From assembly GCA_963776375.1 (NCBI GenBank), contig CAVZMF010000001.1:62001-126000 (forward strand): a DNA stretch of 64,000 nucleotides. The letters run 5' to 3'. Of this stretch, positions 16,025 to 23,568 are shown piece by piece. The stretch is from PALSA-612 sp963776375 (lineage in GTDB: Bacteria; Actinomycetota; Thermoleophilia; Gaiellales; Gaiellaceae). Below the pieces are notes generated by a model. That model was not told the origin of the DNA. It saw nothing but the letters and a program-made list of their open reading frames with translations, and made no database searches. Numbering within the stretch: the first letter of the stretch is position 1; each line of letters starts with the position of its first letter. A program made the translations under genes and the position numbers.

Positions 16025-17167
16025 ATGGAAACATCGCGAATCTCCGGCACTGATTCCATCAAGGTTGGAGTCATCGCCGACCAGACGGGCCCGCTCTCGT
16101 TCGTCGGGCTCGCCAACGCCAACGTCGCCCGGATGGTCATCGGCGACATCAACGACAAGGGCGGCCTGCTGGGACGGCACCTCGAGCTGTACCTGGAGGA
16201 CAGCGCGACGGACGACGCCGTCGCGGCCGCCAGTGCGACGAAGCTCGTCGAAGACGATCGAGTCGACGTCATCCTCGGCGGCATCTACAGCTCCACGAGA
16301 CAGGCGATCAAAGGCCCGGCCGTCGTCGAGGGCAAGACGCTCTATATCTACCCGGAGCAGTACGAGGGGCAGGAGTCCGATCCGCTCATCTTCTGCACCG
16401 GCCCGGTACCGGCCCAGCAGGTCGACCCGTTCATCCCGTGGCTGATGCAAGAGACCGGGGCGAAGACGTTCTACCTGCCGTCCGCCGACTACATCTGGCC
16501 GCACGTGATGAACGCGCGCGTCCATGAGGTCGTCACGGCCAACGGCGGCGAGATCGTGGGCGAGGAGTACTTCCCACTCGACCACGCGGACTACCACGAG
16601 ACGGTCGAGAGGATCTCCTCGAGCGGCGCGGACGTGGTCTTCAACACGATCGTGCCCCCTGGGGTCACGCCGTTCTTCGAGCAGCTCTACGACTCGGGGT
16701 TCACCAAGCGCGGCGGACACCTCGTCTGCACGTACTTCGACGAGAACTTCCTGAACATGGTGCCGGCCGCACACGTCGAGGGCCTGTACGGTTGCCTCGA
16801 CTACTACCAGGCCGTCGACGACCCGTTCAGCCGCGAGCTACTCGCGCAGTACGACGCGCTCTACCCCGGGGACGCGAAGTTCACAGGCGGCAGTGCGTGT
16901 TCGGGCCTCTACCGCGGGCTGCGGCTCTGGGCCGCCGCCGTGGCGGAAGCGGGCTCGCTCGCGCAGGAAGACGTGATCGCAGCCCTCGATCACGCACAGA
17001 TCGCCAAAGGCCCAGGAGGTCCGGCGGCCATGGTGCCCGGCCAGCACCACGCGCGCATGAACATGTACATCGCCCAGGCTCGCAACGGCCGCTTCGAGAT
17101 CGTCGAAAGCCTCGGGGCGATCGAGCCGCAGGAATCCCTCGTCGGCGCACCGGCCCTCACCGCCTGA
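16025..17167 (+). CDS. Urea/short-chain-amide-type binding protein lacking a signal peptide (AmiC-like)
   Basis: A 380-residue protein of the branched-chain-amino-acid/amide binding family: KVGVIADQTGPLSFVGL at the start, GGLLGRHLELYLEDS, VDVILGGIYSSTRQAI, and later FYLPSADYIWPHVMN, all close to UrtA/AmiC. Unusually there is no signal peptide or lipobox: the mature domain begins about 11 residues after the ATG at 16025, which has a good ribosome-binding site (GGGAGG). No permease or ATPase genes are nearby. This suggests a cytoplasmic ligand sensor like Pseudomonas AmiC rather than a transporter component. An enzyme role is not indicated by any visible motif. Confidence 0.82.
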   Translation: METSRISGTDSIKVGVIADQTGPLSFVGLANANVARMVIGDINDKGGLLGRHLELYLEDSATDDAVAAASATKLVEDDRVDVILGGIYSSTRQAIKGPAVVEGKTLYIYPEQYEGQESDPLIFCTGPVPAQQVDPFIPWLMQETGAKTFYLPSADYIWPHVMNARVHEVVTANGGEIVGEEYFPLDHADYHETVERISSSGADVVFNTIVPPGVTPFFEQLYDSGFTKRGGHLVCTYFDENFLNMVPAAHVEGLYGCLDYYQAVDDPFSRELLAQYDALYPGDAKFTGGSACSGLYRGLRLWAAAVAEAGSLAQEDVIAALDHAQIAKGPGGPAAMVPGQHHARMNMYIAQARNGRFEIVESLGAIEPQESLVGAPALTA

Positions 17168-17217
17168 GGGCAAGCCGGTGCCGCACGGCGAAAAACACTC
17201 GGAGAAAGGAGTTCGGC

Positions 17218-17490
17218 ATGCTACTCGCGACGACGCAGGTGGAGGACTTCGACCGCTTCCTGGAGGTCTTCTCGACCAAGGGCGCGGAGAAGCGCAAGCA
17301 GCACGGGTCCAACGGCGCGCTCGTCTTCCGCGATCCCTCCGAGGAGGATCGGGTGTGGGTCGTCTTCGACTGGGACGAGCAGGATTGGCAAAGCTTCGTG
17401 TCCGACCCCGAAGTCCCGCCGATCATGAAGGAAGCCGGGCACAAAGGCCCGCCCCAGGCCGCCCAGCTTGCCGGCCGCTGCCACGCCTGA
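17218..17490 (+). CDS. Small ferredoxin-like-barrel protein (function unknown)
   Basis: A 90-residue protein with a strong ribosome-binding site (GGAGAAAGGAG) before the ATG. It reads MLLATTQVEDFDRFLEVFST, then GALVFRDPSEEDRVWVVFDWD and FVSDPEVPPIMKEAGH, a pattern like small dimeric alpha/beta-barrel proteins related to antibiotic biosynthesis monooxygenases. No catalytic residue can be named. It follows the amide-binding protein by 50 bases on the same strand and may share its transcript. Confidence 0.65.
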   Translation: MLLATTQVEDFDRFLEVFSTKGAEKRKQHGSNGALVFRDPSEEDRVWVVFDWDEQDWQSFVSDPEVPPIMKEAGHKGPPQAAQLAGRCHA

Positions 17491-17556
17491 CACACACTCT
17501 CCCGCGGAGCGACGCCAAAGGGACTCGGCGTCGGTCGACTCCATGCCGGCCGCCGC

Positions 17557-18474
17557 TCAGTCGAGCGCTCCGTCCGAGTGGGTGGCGATGTATCTGAGCA
17601 TGCGGCGCATGTTGGCGCGGTCGACGTGGGTGGCGTTCGTCCAGTCGTAGTCGGTGCCGCCCCAGGTGTGGATGTCCTGGCAGTCGACGACGACGAAGTC
17701 GTAGCGTGACCGCAGGCTGTCCAGGTAATCGAGTGAGCTGGTCGAGAGCGGTGCGCCGTACTTCTCGAGCTCGGGCAAGACGGTGGGATAGACGGGGTTG
17801 AAGACGATCACCGGCCGCTCGCCGCGTCCGTTCATGTACGCGAGCAGGTGCTCGAACAGCCTGAAGCGGCTGGGGTCGAAGGGCGCCGCTTCCGGCGGGT
17901 GTCGACGGATCTGGGCGACCATCCGGGCCGCCTCGGCCTTCACCCGCCGCACCTGCTCAGGCGAGGGCGGCGATTGCTGGTCGGGGAGAGATCCGTCCGG
18001 GCGGAAGCGGGTGCCGGTGTGCCACGGCGGGCTGACTGTCTGCGTGCTGAGGTAGGGCGCGACCTCTCGCAGGTAACGGCGCCCGCGCGGGTCTGCCTGC
18101 GTGCGCGGGTCGGCGATGTTGGTCGCGAGACCGGCGCTGACGAACCAGATGTAACGGCGCTTCTGCCCGGGGAATCGATCGGCGGTGTAGCGGATGAACA
18201 CCCAAGCATCAGGGGCCGAGCCGCCGGTGACGGCGGCGTTGAAACCGCTGTGCCCGGTCAGCCGCTCAAGCAGAGAGGGCTCGGCCCGGCGGCCGCGCGA
18301 GTCACCCAGGATCAGGATCTCCGGGCCTCGCTTCAACCTCGCGATCAAGTCCAGCTTCACGGAGCGGTCGGTCGGCCCCGGCGGCGCGGAACCGGCGCCC
18401 GCAGCCGCGGCGCCAAGCCCGACGGCAGCGACGAGAAGAGCTGCCATCGATCGCCGACGATGCATGCGTCTCAC
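17557..18474 (-). CDS. AlgJ/AlgX-like SGNH-type protein, short paralogue
   Basis: A 305-residue exported protein: an N-terminal hydrophobic segment (residues 9-28), then KLDLIARLKRGPEILILGDSRGR where GDSR takes the place of the SGNH GDS block, GFNAAVTGGSAPD, and near the C-terminus VDCQDIHTWGGTDYDWTNATHVDR, which gives Asp and His residues as in AlgJ/AlgX/DltD-type acetyl-transfer proteins. It probably moves acyl groups onto an exopolysaccharide outside the membrane with the MBOAT protein next to it. It is the last gene of the set; GTG 18474 follows the MBOAT stop by one base. It is a paralogue of the protein at 19889-21062. Confidence 0.72.
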   Translation of the reverse strand: MRRMHRRRSMAALLVAAVGLGAAAAGAGSAPPGPTDRSVKLDLIARLKRGPEILILGDSRGRRAEPSLLERLTGHSGFNAAVTGGSAPDAWVFIRYTADRFPGQKRRYIWFVSAGLATNIADPRTQADPRGRRYLREVAPYLSTQTVSPPWHTGTRFRPDGSLPDQQSPPSPEQVRRVKAEAARMVAQIRRHPPEAAPFDPSRFRLFEHLLAYMNGRGERPVIVFNPVYPTVLPELEKYGAPLSTSSLDYLDSLRSRYDFVVVDCQDIHTWGGTDYDWTNATHVDRANMRRMLRYIATHSDGALD

Positions 18475-18475
18475 C

Positions 18476-19876
18476 TTAGAACTGGAAGTAGATGAAGGGG
18501 TGCGGCTGCGAGATCGTCATTATCGCGATCGCAGCCCCGATCCCCGCCGCCATTCCCTGCCAGACGCGCGGGCGGAGCTTGATCTGCCAGGTGTTCGGCG
18601 CGACGTTCACGAACACGATCAGCGCGACGAGCGCGATCGCGAACGTGCCGGGCAGGAGCGCCGAGATCTGTGCGGAGCTGTCGAGCCCGTTGAGCCCGAT
18701 CATGGCGCCGAGGATGTCGCCGGCGACCCGCACGCTGAGCGAGCGGAAGATCACGAACAGGGCGCAGACGAGCAGGAAGGTGACGAGCCGGTTGAGCCAG
18801 ACCCACGGCGGCGTCAGGCCGGCCTTGCGCAGCACGGCGTGGCCGGCGAGGAAGAAGCCGTGCAGCAGGCCCCAGATCACGAACGTCCAGGCGGCGCCGT
18901 GCCAGAGCCCGGCGAGGAACATGGTGATGACGAGGTTGCGGACGGTCTGCAGGGCGCCGTTTCTGGAGCCGCCGAGGGGGATGAACAGGTAGTCGCGGAA
19001 CCAGCTGGACAGGCTCATGTGCCAGCGACGCCAGAAGTCCGAGATGTTCACCGCCTTGAAGGGCGAGTCGAAGTTCTGCGGGAAGCGGAAGCCGAGCAGC
19101 CACGCCAGCCCGACGGCCATGTCCGAGTAGCCCGAGAAGTCGAAGTAGAGCTGCAGCGAGTAGCCGACCGCGGCGGCCCAGCCCGTGAGCACGCCGAGGT
19201 GCGCGTGGTTCGAGTACAGGCGGCTGACGTACGGGTGGAGCTGGTCGGCGATCAGCAGCTTCTTGACCAGGCCGCAGGAGAGGAAGAAGGCGCCCAGCGC
19301 CGCGTAGCGCGAGGTCAGCCGCGGGGTCAGCCGCCGGAGCTGCGAGGCCAGGTCGGTGAAGCGCACGATCGGCCCCGCAATCAGATGCGGGAAGAGCGCG
19401 ACGAAGGTCGTGTACTCGAGGATGCTCCTGGTCGGCTCGATCCGCCGGCGGAAGATGTCGATCGTGTACGACATCGAGTTGAACGTGTAGAAGGAGATCC
19501 CGATCGGCAGGACGATGTGCAGCGTCGCCAGGTCGGGCGGCAGGCCCAGCCCGCTGCCGATCCCGTTCAGCGTCTCGACGAAGAAGCCCGCGTACTTGAA
19601 GTACGCGAGAATGCCGACGTTCGTCCCAAGCGACGCCGCCAACAGCAGCCGGCGCCGAGCCTCGTCCTCCGTGCGCGAGATCCAGAGGCCGGCGACGTAG
19701 TCGACGGAGGTGGCCAGGATCAGCACCGGCAGATAGCGCCAGTCCCACCAGGCGTAGAAGAACCACGACGCCCCGGTCAGGAACGCGAGCCTGAGCGTCT
19801 TCCCGGGCAGGAACCACCGGCCGACGAGCACGCAGGGGAGGAACCCGAACAGGAAGATGAAGCTGTTGAACAGCAT
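18476..19876 (-). CDS. algI: MBOAT-family O-acyltransferase, AlgI type
   Basis: A 466-residue protein with about ten membrane helices. Family marks are FFYAWWDWRYLPVLI near residue 38, LPIGISFYTFNSMSYTID near 144, and the MBOAT histidine in ALFPHLIAGPIVR near 184 plus FWRRWHMSLSSWFRDY near 290. AlgI-type proteins pass an acetyl group from the cytoplasm across the membrane for O-acetylation of alginate or cellulose-like polymers. It lies between two AlgJ/AlgX-like genes with gaps of 12 and 1 bases, which supports an exopolysaccharide acetylation operon. No polymerase or glycosyltransferase genes are in the window. Confidence 0.92.
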   Translation of the reverse strand: MLFNSFIFLFGFLPCVLVGRWFLPGKTLRLAFLTGASWFFYAWWDWRYLPVLILATSVDYVAGLWISRTEDEARRRLLLAASLGTNVGILAYFKYAGFFVETLNGIGSGLGLPPDLATLHIVLPIGISFYTFNSMSYTIDIFRRRIEPTRSILEYTTFVALFPHLIAGPIVRFTDLASQLRRLTPRLTSRYAALGAFFLSCGLVKKLLIADQLHPYVSRLYSNHAHLGVLTGWAAAVGYSLQLYFDFSGYSDMAVGLAWLLGFRFPQNFDSPFKAVNISDFWRRWHMSLSSWFRDYLFIPLGGSRNGALQTVRNLVITMFLAGLWHGAAWTFVIWGLLHGFFLAGHAVLRKAGLTPPWVWLNRLVTFLLVCALFVIFRSLSVRVAGDILGAMIGLNGLDSSAQISALLPGTFAIALVALIVFVNVAPNTWQIKLRPRVWQGMAAGIGAAIAIMTISQPHPFIYFQF

Positions 19877-19888
19877 CGGCCGACCGGC

Positions 19889-21062
19889 CTAGCGCAGCGC
19901 GCCGTCGGAGTGGGCGACGACATAGCGCAGCAGCCGGCGCATGTTCGAGCGGTTCACATGGGTCGCGTTCGACCAGTCGTAGTCGGTGCCACCCCACTTG
20001 CTGATGTCCTGGCAGTCGACGAAGACGAACCGGAACCGCTTATGGAGCTCGGCCACCTTCTCCAGCGTCGCGCGGCGTCCCGCGTAGCCGTACTTCTCGA
20101 GCTGGGCGAGCACGGTGGGATAGACGGGATTGAGCACGATCACCGGCACCTCGCCCCGCTTGTTCATGAACTGCGAGCGCACGCTCGAAGTAGAAGAAGC
20201 GCCCCGGCTGAGCCAGGTCGGCGCGTGCCTGGGCGAGCGTCTCGTGGTGGGTGCGGACGCCGGCGATCAGCTTCGCGACCGACTTCTTCAGCGACTTCGC
20301 GTGCTCGGGCAGGTAGTGGAGCGACTGGTTCGTCAGCGACCCGTCCGGGTTGTAGCGGATGTACGAACGGCAGGTCGCGAGCACGCACTTGCGGAACACC
20401 CGGAAGGAAGCCCGGGTGGCATCGGTGCTCAGGTAGGTGCCGACGTCGCCGAGGCCGAAGCCCGATCCGCCGACGAGGTACTTCCGCGCCCGCGGGTCGT
20501 CCGCGAGCTGCGGCAGCACGCCGCCGCCGGCCAGACCGACGTCCGTGAACCAGACGTAGCGGCGCTTCTGGTGCGGGAACAGGCCGGCGGCGAAGCGGAC
20601 GAACACGTACTCGTCCGCGGAGGTGCCGCCGGTGACGCCGGCGTTGAAGCCGGCCCGGCCGGTGAGCGTCCGAAGGAACTGAGGCTCGGCCTGCCGGGAG
20701 CGGGAACTGCCCAGGATCAGGGTCTCCGGCCCGCGCTTCAGGTGCTGCAGCAGGTCGAGCTTGATCGACCGGTCGGACTCAACGGCGGTCGGCACGATCC
20801 CGCTGCCGGCGATCGCGAACGGGTCGATGACGATGTTCATCGCCAGAACCACCGCCAGCACCCCCAGACACGAAACCAGGAACGCGAGCACGAACCGCTT
20901 CTGGTTCGGATTCGGGGCCTGTTCGGAGGCACCCTCGGGAACGTGACGCGCTCCGCCGGGAACAGGCGGCGGCCCCCCGGGCCGCGGTCGCGTCGCAAGC
21001 GCGGCCGGCGGGGAGGAGCCGCCGGCTCGGCTCCCTATCTCGATCGTCGGCTGCGAGGGCAC
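19889..21062 (-). CDS. AlgJ/AlgX-like SGNH-type protein, membrane-anchored, one frameshift
   Basis: About 390 residues. A proline-rich cytoplasmic start is followed by a helix (FVLAFLVSCLGVLAVVLAM near residues 57-76), then KLDLLQHLKRGPETLILGSSRSR, GFNAGVTGGTSADEYVF and, near the C-terminus, VDCQDISKWGGTDYDW. These blocks match the shorter paralogue downstream of algI. The frame changes close to 20170-20190, where removing one base joins RFFYFERAL to FMNKRGEVPVIVLNPVYPT. It probably completes acetyl transfer to a surface polysaccharide. Start GTG 21060-21062 lies 10 bases after the upstream binding-protein gene, so the two are likely co-transcribed. Confidence 0.7.
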
Positions 21063-21072
21063 GCGAGGCTCA

Positions 21073-22101
21073 CTAGCTGGTCACGACCTTGTACTTGCTG
21101 AGGTTGGCCTTGGTGATCGTGATCGGTTGCCCGAGTGGCAGATCCTGGTTCTTTGCGTCGTAGGTGACGGTGCCGACGGGCCCGCCGACGTTGTACTGCC
21201 CGGGCGCGAAGGTGTGCCCGCTCGCGAGGTGGTCGGCCGCCCACACGACGAGGTAGCCGAGCTTGACCGGATCGCCGGCGCAGACGATCTCCTCGGCTCC
21301 ACGCCGTACGTAGCGCGCGAGATCGACGTAGAGCGGCGGGCAGGTGCCGCCGTTGCCGGCGGAGAAGACCTTGCCCACCTTGTGCTCCTGGATCACCTGT
21401 TGCGGCAGGATGTAGGACTCGCCCGGACAGACGAAGATCATCCCGCGAAGTTGCGGGTGGCGCTTGATCAGGCGCTTGAACATCCCGACGTCCGCGGTGC
21501 CGTTGCCCGTGTCGCCGTAGACGACCGCGACTCGTTTCATCCGGGGGTAGCGCTGGGGGGCGTACGCTTTGATCGCCTTCGTCCACGTCTGAACGATCGA
21601 CTCCCCCGGCCTGCACGGGACGATCGCGTACTGGCCTCTGCCTTTCATCTGCGAGGCGAGCGCGTCGGCGAGCGCCTGCGCGTACTGGTCAGGGGTCGAC
21701 TGAGTCACCCAGACGCTGCCCGGCCACCGCTGCTCGTACGACAGCGTCGGAATCCCGGCCGCCCGTGCTTGCGCGAGGACCGGGAGGACAGCGTTCACGG
21801 TGTCCGGCCCCTGGTCGGTGTTGACGACGATCGCGGCGGCGCGCTTTGCGATCAGCGACTTCACCGCGCTGGTCATCGCCTCTGGACCGTCGGTCGGGAT
21901 GACGACGAGGTGATCGCCGAGCGCGCTCGCGGCGGCGCTGGCGCCGGGCTTGACCGCCCGCGAGAGCGGCGCACCACCATTCGGGTCCGGGAGCACGAGG
22001 CCGATCGTGCGCTGCGTCTGCCGCGCGCCGCTCGAACCGGCGGCGAGCACGCCCGCCGCGACGATGGCGAGGGCGAGCATCAGTGCGACTGTTCTGCTCA
22101 T
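21073..22101 (-). CDS. Periplasmic-type sugar/autoinducer binding protein (LsrB/RbsB family), orphan
   Basis: A 342-residue exported protein. ATG 22101 is preceded by AAAGGAGGAG, and the first 25 residues form a signal peptide (SRTVALMLALAIVAAGVLAAG). The fold is the type I periplasmic binding protein: RTIGLVLPDPNGGAPLSRAVK, IVVNTDQGPDTVNAVLP, and the carboxy end ends in TITKANLSKY. No ABC permease or ATPase is nearby. The same protein type occurs again at 25494-26507 with matching blocks (PGQYNVGGPVG versus PGAYNVGGPIG). It leads an operon with the acetylation genes, suggesting a sensing or polysaccharide-related role rather than uptake. Confidence 0.8.
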   Translation of the reverse strand: MSRTVALMLALAIVAAGVLAAGSSGARQTQRTIGLVLPDPNGGAPLSRAVKPGASAAASALGDHLVVIPTDGPEAMTSAVKSLIAKRAAAIVVNTDQGPDTVNAVLPVLAQARAAGIPTLSYEQRWPGSVWVTQSTPDQYAQALADALASQMKGRGQYAIVPCRPGESIVQTWTKAIKAYAPQRYPRMKRVAVVYGDTGNGTADVGMFKRLIKRHPQLRGMIFVCPGESYILPQQVIQEHKVGKVFSAGNGGTCPPLYVDLARYVRRGAEEIVCAGDPVKLGYLVVWAADHLASGHTFAPGQYNVGGPVGTVTYDAKNQDLPLGQPITITKANLSKYKVVTS

Positions 22102-22149
22102 TGAGACTCCTCCTTTCGCATGGCTGAGATCGAACGAACGCCCTAACCG

Positions 22150-22163
22150 CCGCATTCATGCGG
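22150..22163. promoter_or_regulatory. Short palindrome upstream of the binding-protein gene
   Basis: CCGCATTCATGCGG has arms of six bases (CCGCAT and ATGCGG) around TC. It lies 48 bases before the start codon at 22101 in the gap between two minus-strand genes. Symmetry and position fit an operator for a dimeric repressor, but no regulator for it is identified. Confidence 0.3.
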
Positions 22164-22175
22164 GTTTGCGCGCGG

Positions 22176-22204
22176 CCCCCCGCCGCGAGGGGAGCGGCGG
22201 GGGG
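22176..22204 (-). terminator. GC-rich 11-bp stem-loop after the PD40 propeller gene
   Basis: CCCCCCGCCGC at 22176-22186 pairs perfectly with GCGGCGGGGGG at 22194-22204 around a 7-base loop. It starts 25 bases after the stop of the propeller gene on the minus strand and before the next gene, so it could end that transcript or attenuate read-through. There is no U-run, so the assignment as a terminator is tentative. Confidence 0.5.
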
Positions 22205-22228
22205 AGCAGGGCGCGGTTCGTGCACGGT

Positions 22229-23167
22229 TCAGTCGTCTTTGGTGTCGGTTCCCCGTGATTGCCAGCCGGGGACGAATTGCGGGTTGGTACCGCCGGTGAG
22301 GGCGTGTTGGTTGCTGCCGTCGGCATTCATCACGTAGACGAGGCGGGTGCCGGTGCGAGTGCTGAGGAACGCGATCTGGCTGCCGTCGGGTGACCAGGCG
22401 GCTCCGAACTCGACCGACGGGTCGTTGCTGACGTCGTGCTGGTCGCTGCCGTCGGCGTTCATGACGTAGATGTCGCCGTTCCCGGCAGCCGTGTCGTGGT
22501 AGGCGATCTTGGAGCCGTCCGGGCTCCAGTCGGGAAGCTGGTCGTGCACGAACGGGTCGAAGGTGAGCTGCGTCTGGTCGGAGCCGTCGGCGTTCATGAC
22601 CCAGACCTGCTCGATCGCGGTGCGCGTGCTCGTGAAGGCGATCTTCGTCCCATCCGGCGACCAGGCGGGGTAGGCGTTGTCGCCCGCGTTGGCGGTCAGC
22701 TGCTGGAGCCCCGACCCGTCTGCGTTGATGACGTAGATCTCGGTGTTCGCGTCGCCTCCGACACCGCTCGCGGAGAAGGCGATCTTGGATCCGTCAGGCG
22801 AGTAGTCGGGGAACAACGAGCGCGCGTTCAGGTGGGTGACCTGGTTCTTCTTTGTGCCGTTCTGCTTCATCGCCCAGATCTCGAACGGCCCGCTCTGGGC
22901 GCTGCAGTAGGCGATGTTCTTCCCGTCGGGCGAGTAGCCCGGACAGGCTTCGAAGCTCGCGTTGTCGGTGAGGCGGCGAACGTCGTTTCCATTCGGCAGC
23001 GCCGAGTAGACGTCGACGTTGCCGCCGACGGTCATCGCGAACGTCAATCGGCCATTGTTCGAGCCGGGGTAGGTGGCCCGTGCCGTGCCGGAACCGACGG
23101 CGAGGGCGATCAAGACTGTCGCGGCCGCGACTGCGACTGCAAACAGAATCGTGCGTCTGTTCATCAT
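22229..23167 (-). CDS. Exported TolB-like PD40 beta-propeller protein
   Basis: A 312-residue protein with a signal peptide (residues 5-32) and about six WD40-like PD40 repeats of the form PDWSPDGSKIAY...IYVMNADGS. Such repeats build a beta-propeller found in TolB and in many exported actinobacterial proteins; they bind ligands or proteins, with no catalytic residues. The start ATG overlaps the preceding small gene by four bases (ATGA) and its ribosome-binding site AAGGAGGA lies inside that gene, so the two are coupled. It sits upstream of the binding protein and acetylation operon. Confidence 0.85.
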   Translation of the reverse strand: MMNRRTILFAVAVAAATVLIALAVGSGTARATYPGSNNGRLTFAMTVGGNVDVYSALPNGNDVRRLTDNASFEACPGYSPDGKNIAYCSAQSGPFEIWAMKQNGTKKNQVTHLNARSLFPDYSPDGSKIAFSASGVGGDANTEIYVINADGSGLQQLTANAGDNAYPAWSPDGTKIAFTSTRTAIEQVWVMNADGSDQTQLTFDPFVHDQLPDWSPDGSKIAYHDTAAGNGDIYVMNADGSDQHDVSNDPSVEFGAAWSPDGSQIAFLSTRTGTRLVYVMNADGSNQHALTGGTNPQFVPGWQSRGTDTKDD

Positions 23168-23454
23168 TCCTCCTTCGAGTGGACTGGTCCGTTGGTGGCC
23201 CGCCCGTCGAGCACCCGCCAGGCGACCTTCACGTGCGGCTGGTCGGTCGCGATCGTGAAACGGCCGTCACGCAGCTCCGAGAGCACCCGCACGCCGCTCT
23301 CGCCGTCGATCGCATGCAGCTCGTACTCGAGCTCCGCCTGCGGCGGGTACGCATCCTGCGGCAGGCTCACGGTCGCCTGCCCGCGCGCGTCCGTCCACAC
23401 CTCCCCGTGGAAGCTGACGTCCTCGTGTGGCTGCGTCTCGAGCGGGCCGTGCAT
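23164..23454 (-). CDS. Small conserved-type protein of unknown function
   Basis: A 96-residue protein that I do not recognise as a named family. It has ASVSLPQ-like and ELEYELHAIDGESGV beta-strand content and ends RFTIATDQPHVKVAWRV, a pattern seen in hypothetical and phage-tail-like beta-sandwich proteins. There is no signal peptide. It overlaps the PD40 propeller start by four bases, which supports translation as a pair. It faces the SARP regulator gene across 114 bases that contain a 22-bp-spaced direct repeat. Confidence 0.55.
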   Translation of the reverse strand: MHGPLETQPHEDVSFHGEVWTDARGQATVSLPQDAYPPQAELEYELHAIDGESGVRVLSELRDGRFTIATDQPHVKVAWRVLDGRATNGPVHSKEE

Positions 23455-23476
23455 GCCGGCGAGAGTGCGCCAGACG

Positions 23477-23508
23477 GATAAGACGCCGGCCAGGACCCGA
23501 TAAGGACC
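23477..23508. repeat. Direct repeats spaced 22 bp between divergent genes, candidate SARP site
   Basis: GATAAG occurs at 23477-23482 and 23499-23504, exactly 22 bases apart, each within a similar setting (CGGATAAGAC and CCGATAAGGAC). GGACC also recurs at an 11-base interval (23493 and 23504). SARP regulators bind direct repeats on one face of the helix, with 11- or 22-base spacing. The site lies 65-92 bases before the SARP start at 23569 and just upstream of the divergent gene at 23454. Confidence 0.4.
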
Positions 23509-23568
23509 GGTGCCTCGAGAGGCCTTCCGGACCTATCATTTCCGCTGTTGATGCGGTAAAACCCGCGG

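Noticed and set aside
16025..17167. ABC transporter operon for urea or amides.
   Set aside because: Only a binding-protein-like gene is present, it lacks a signal peptide, and no permease or ATPase gene lies within the window.
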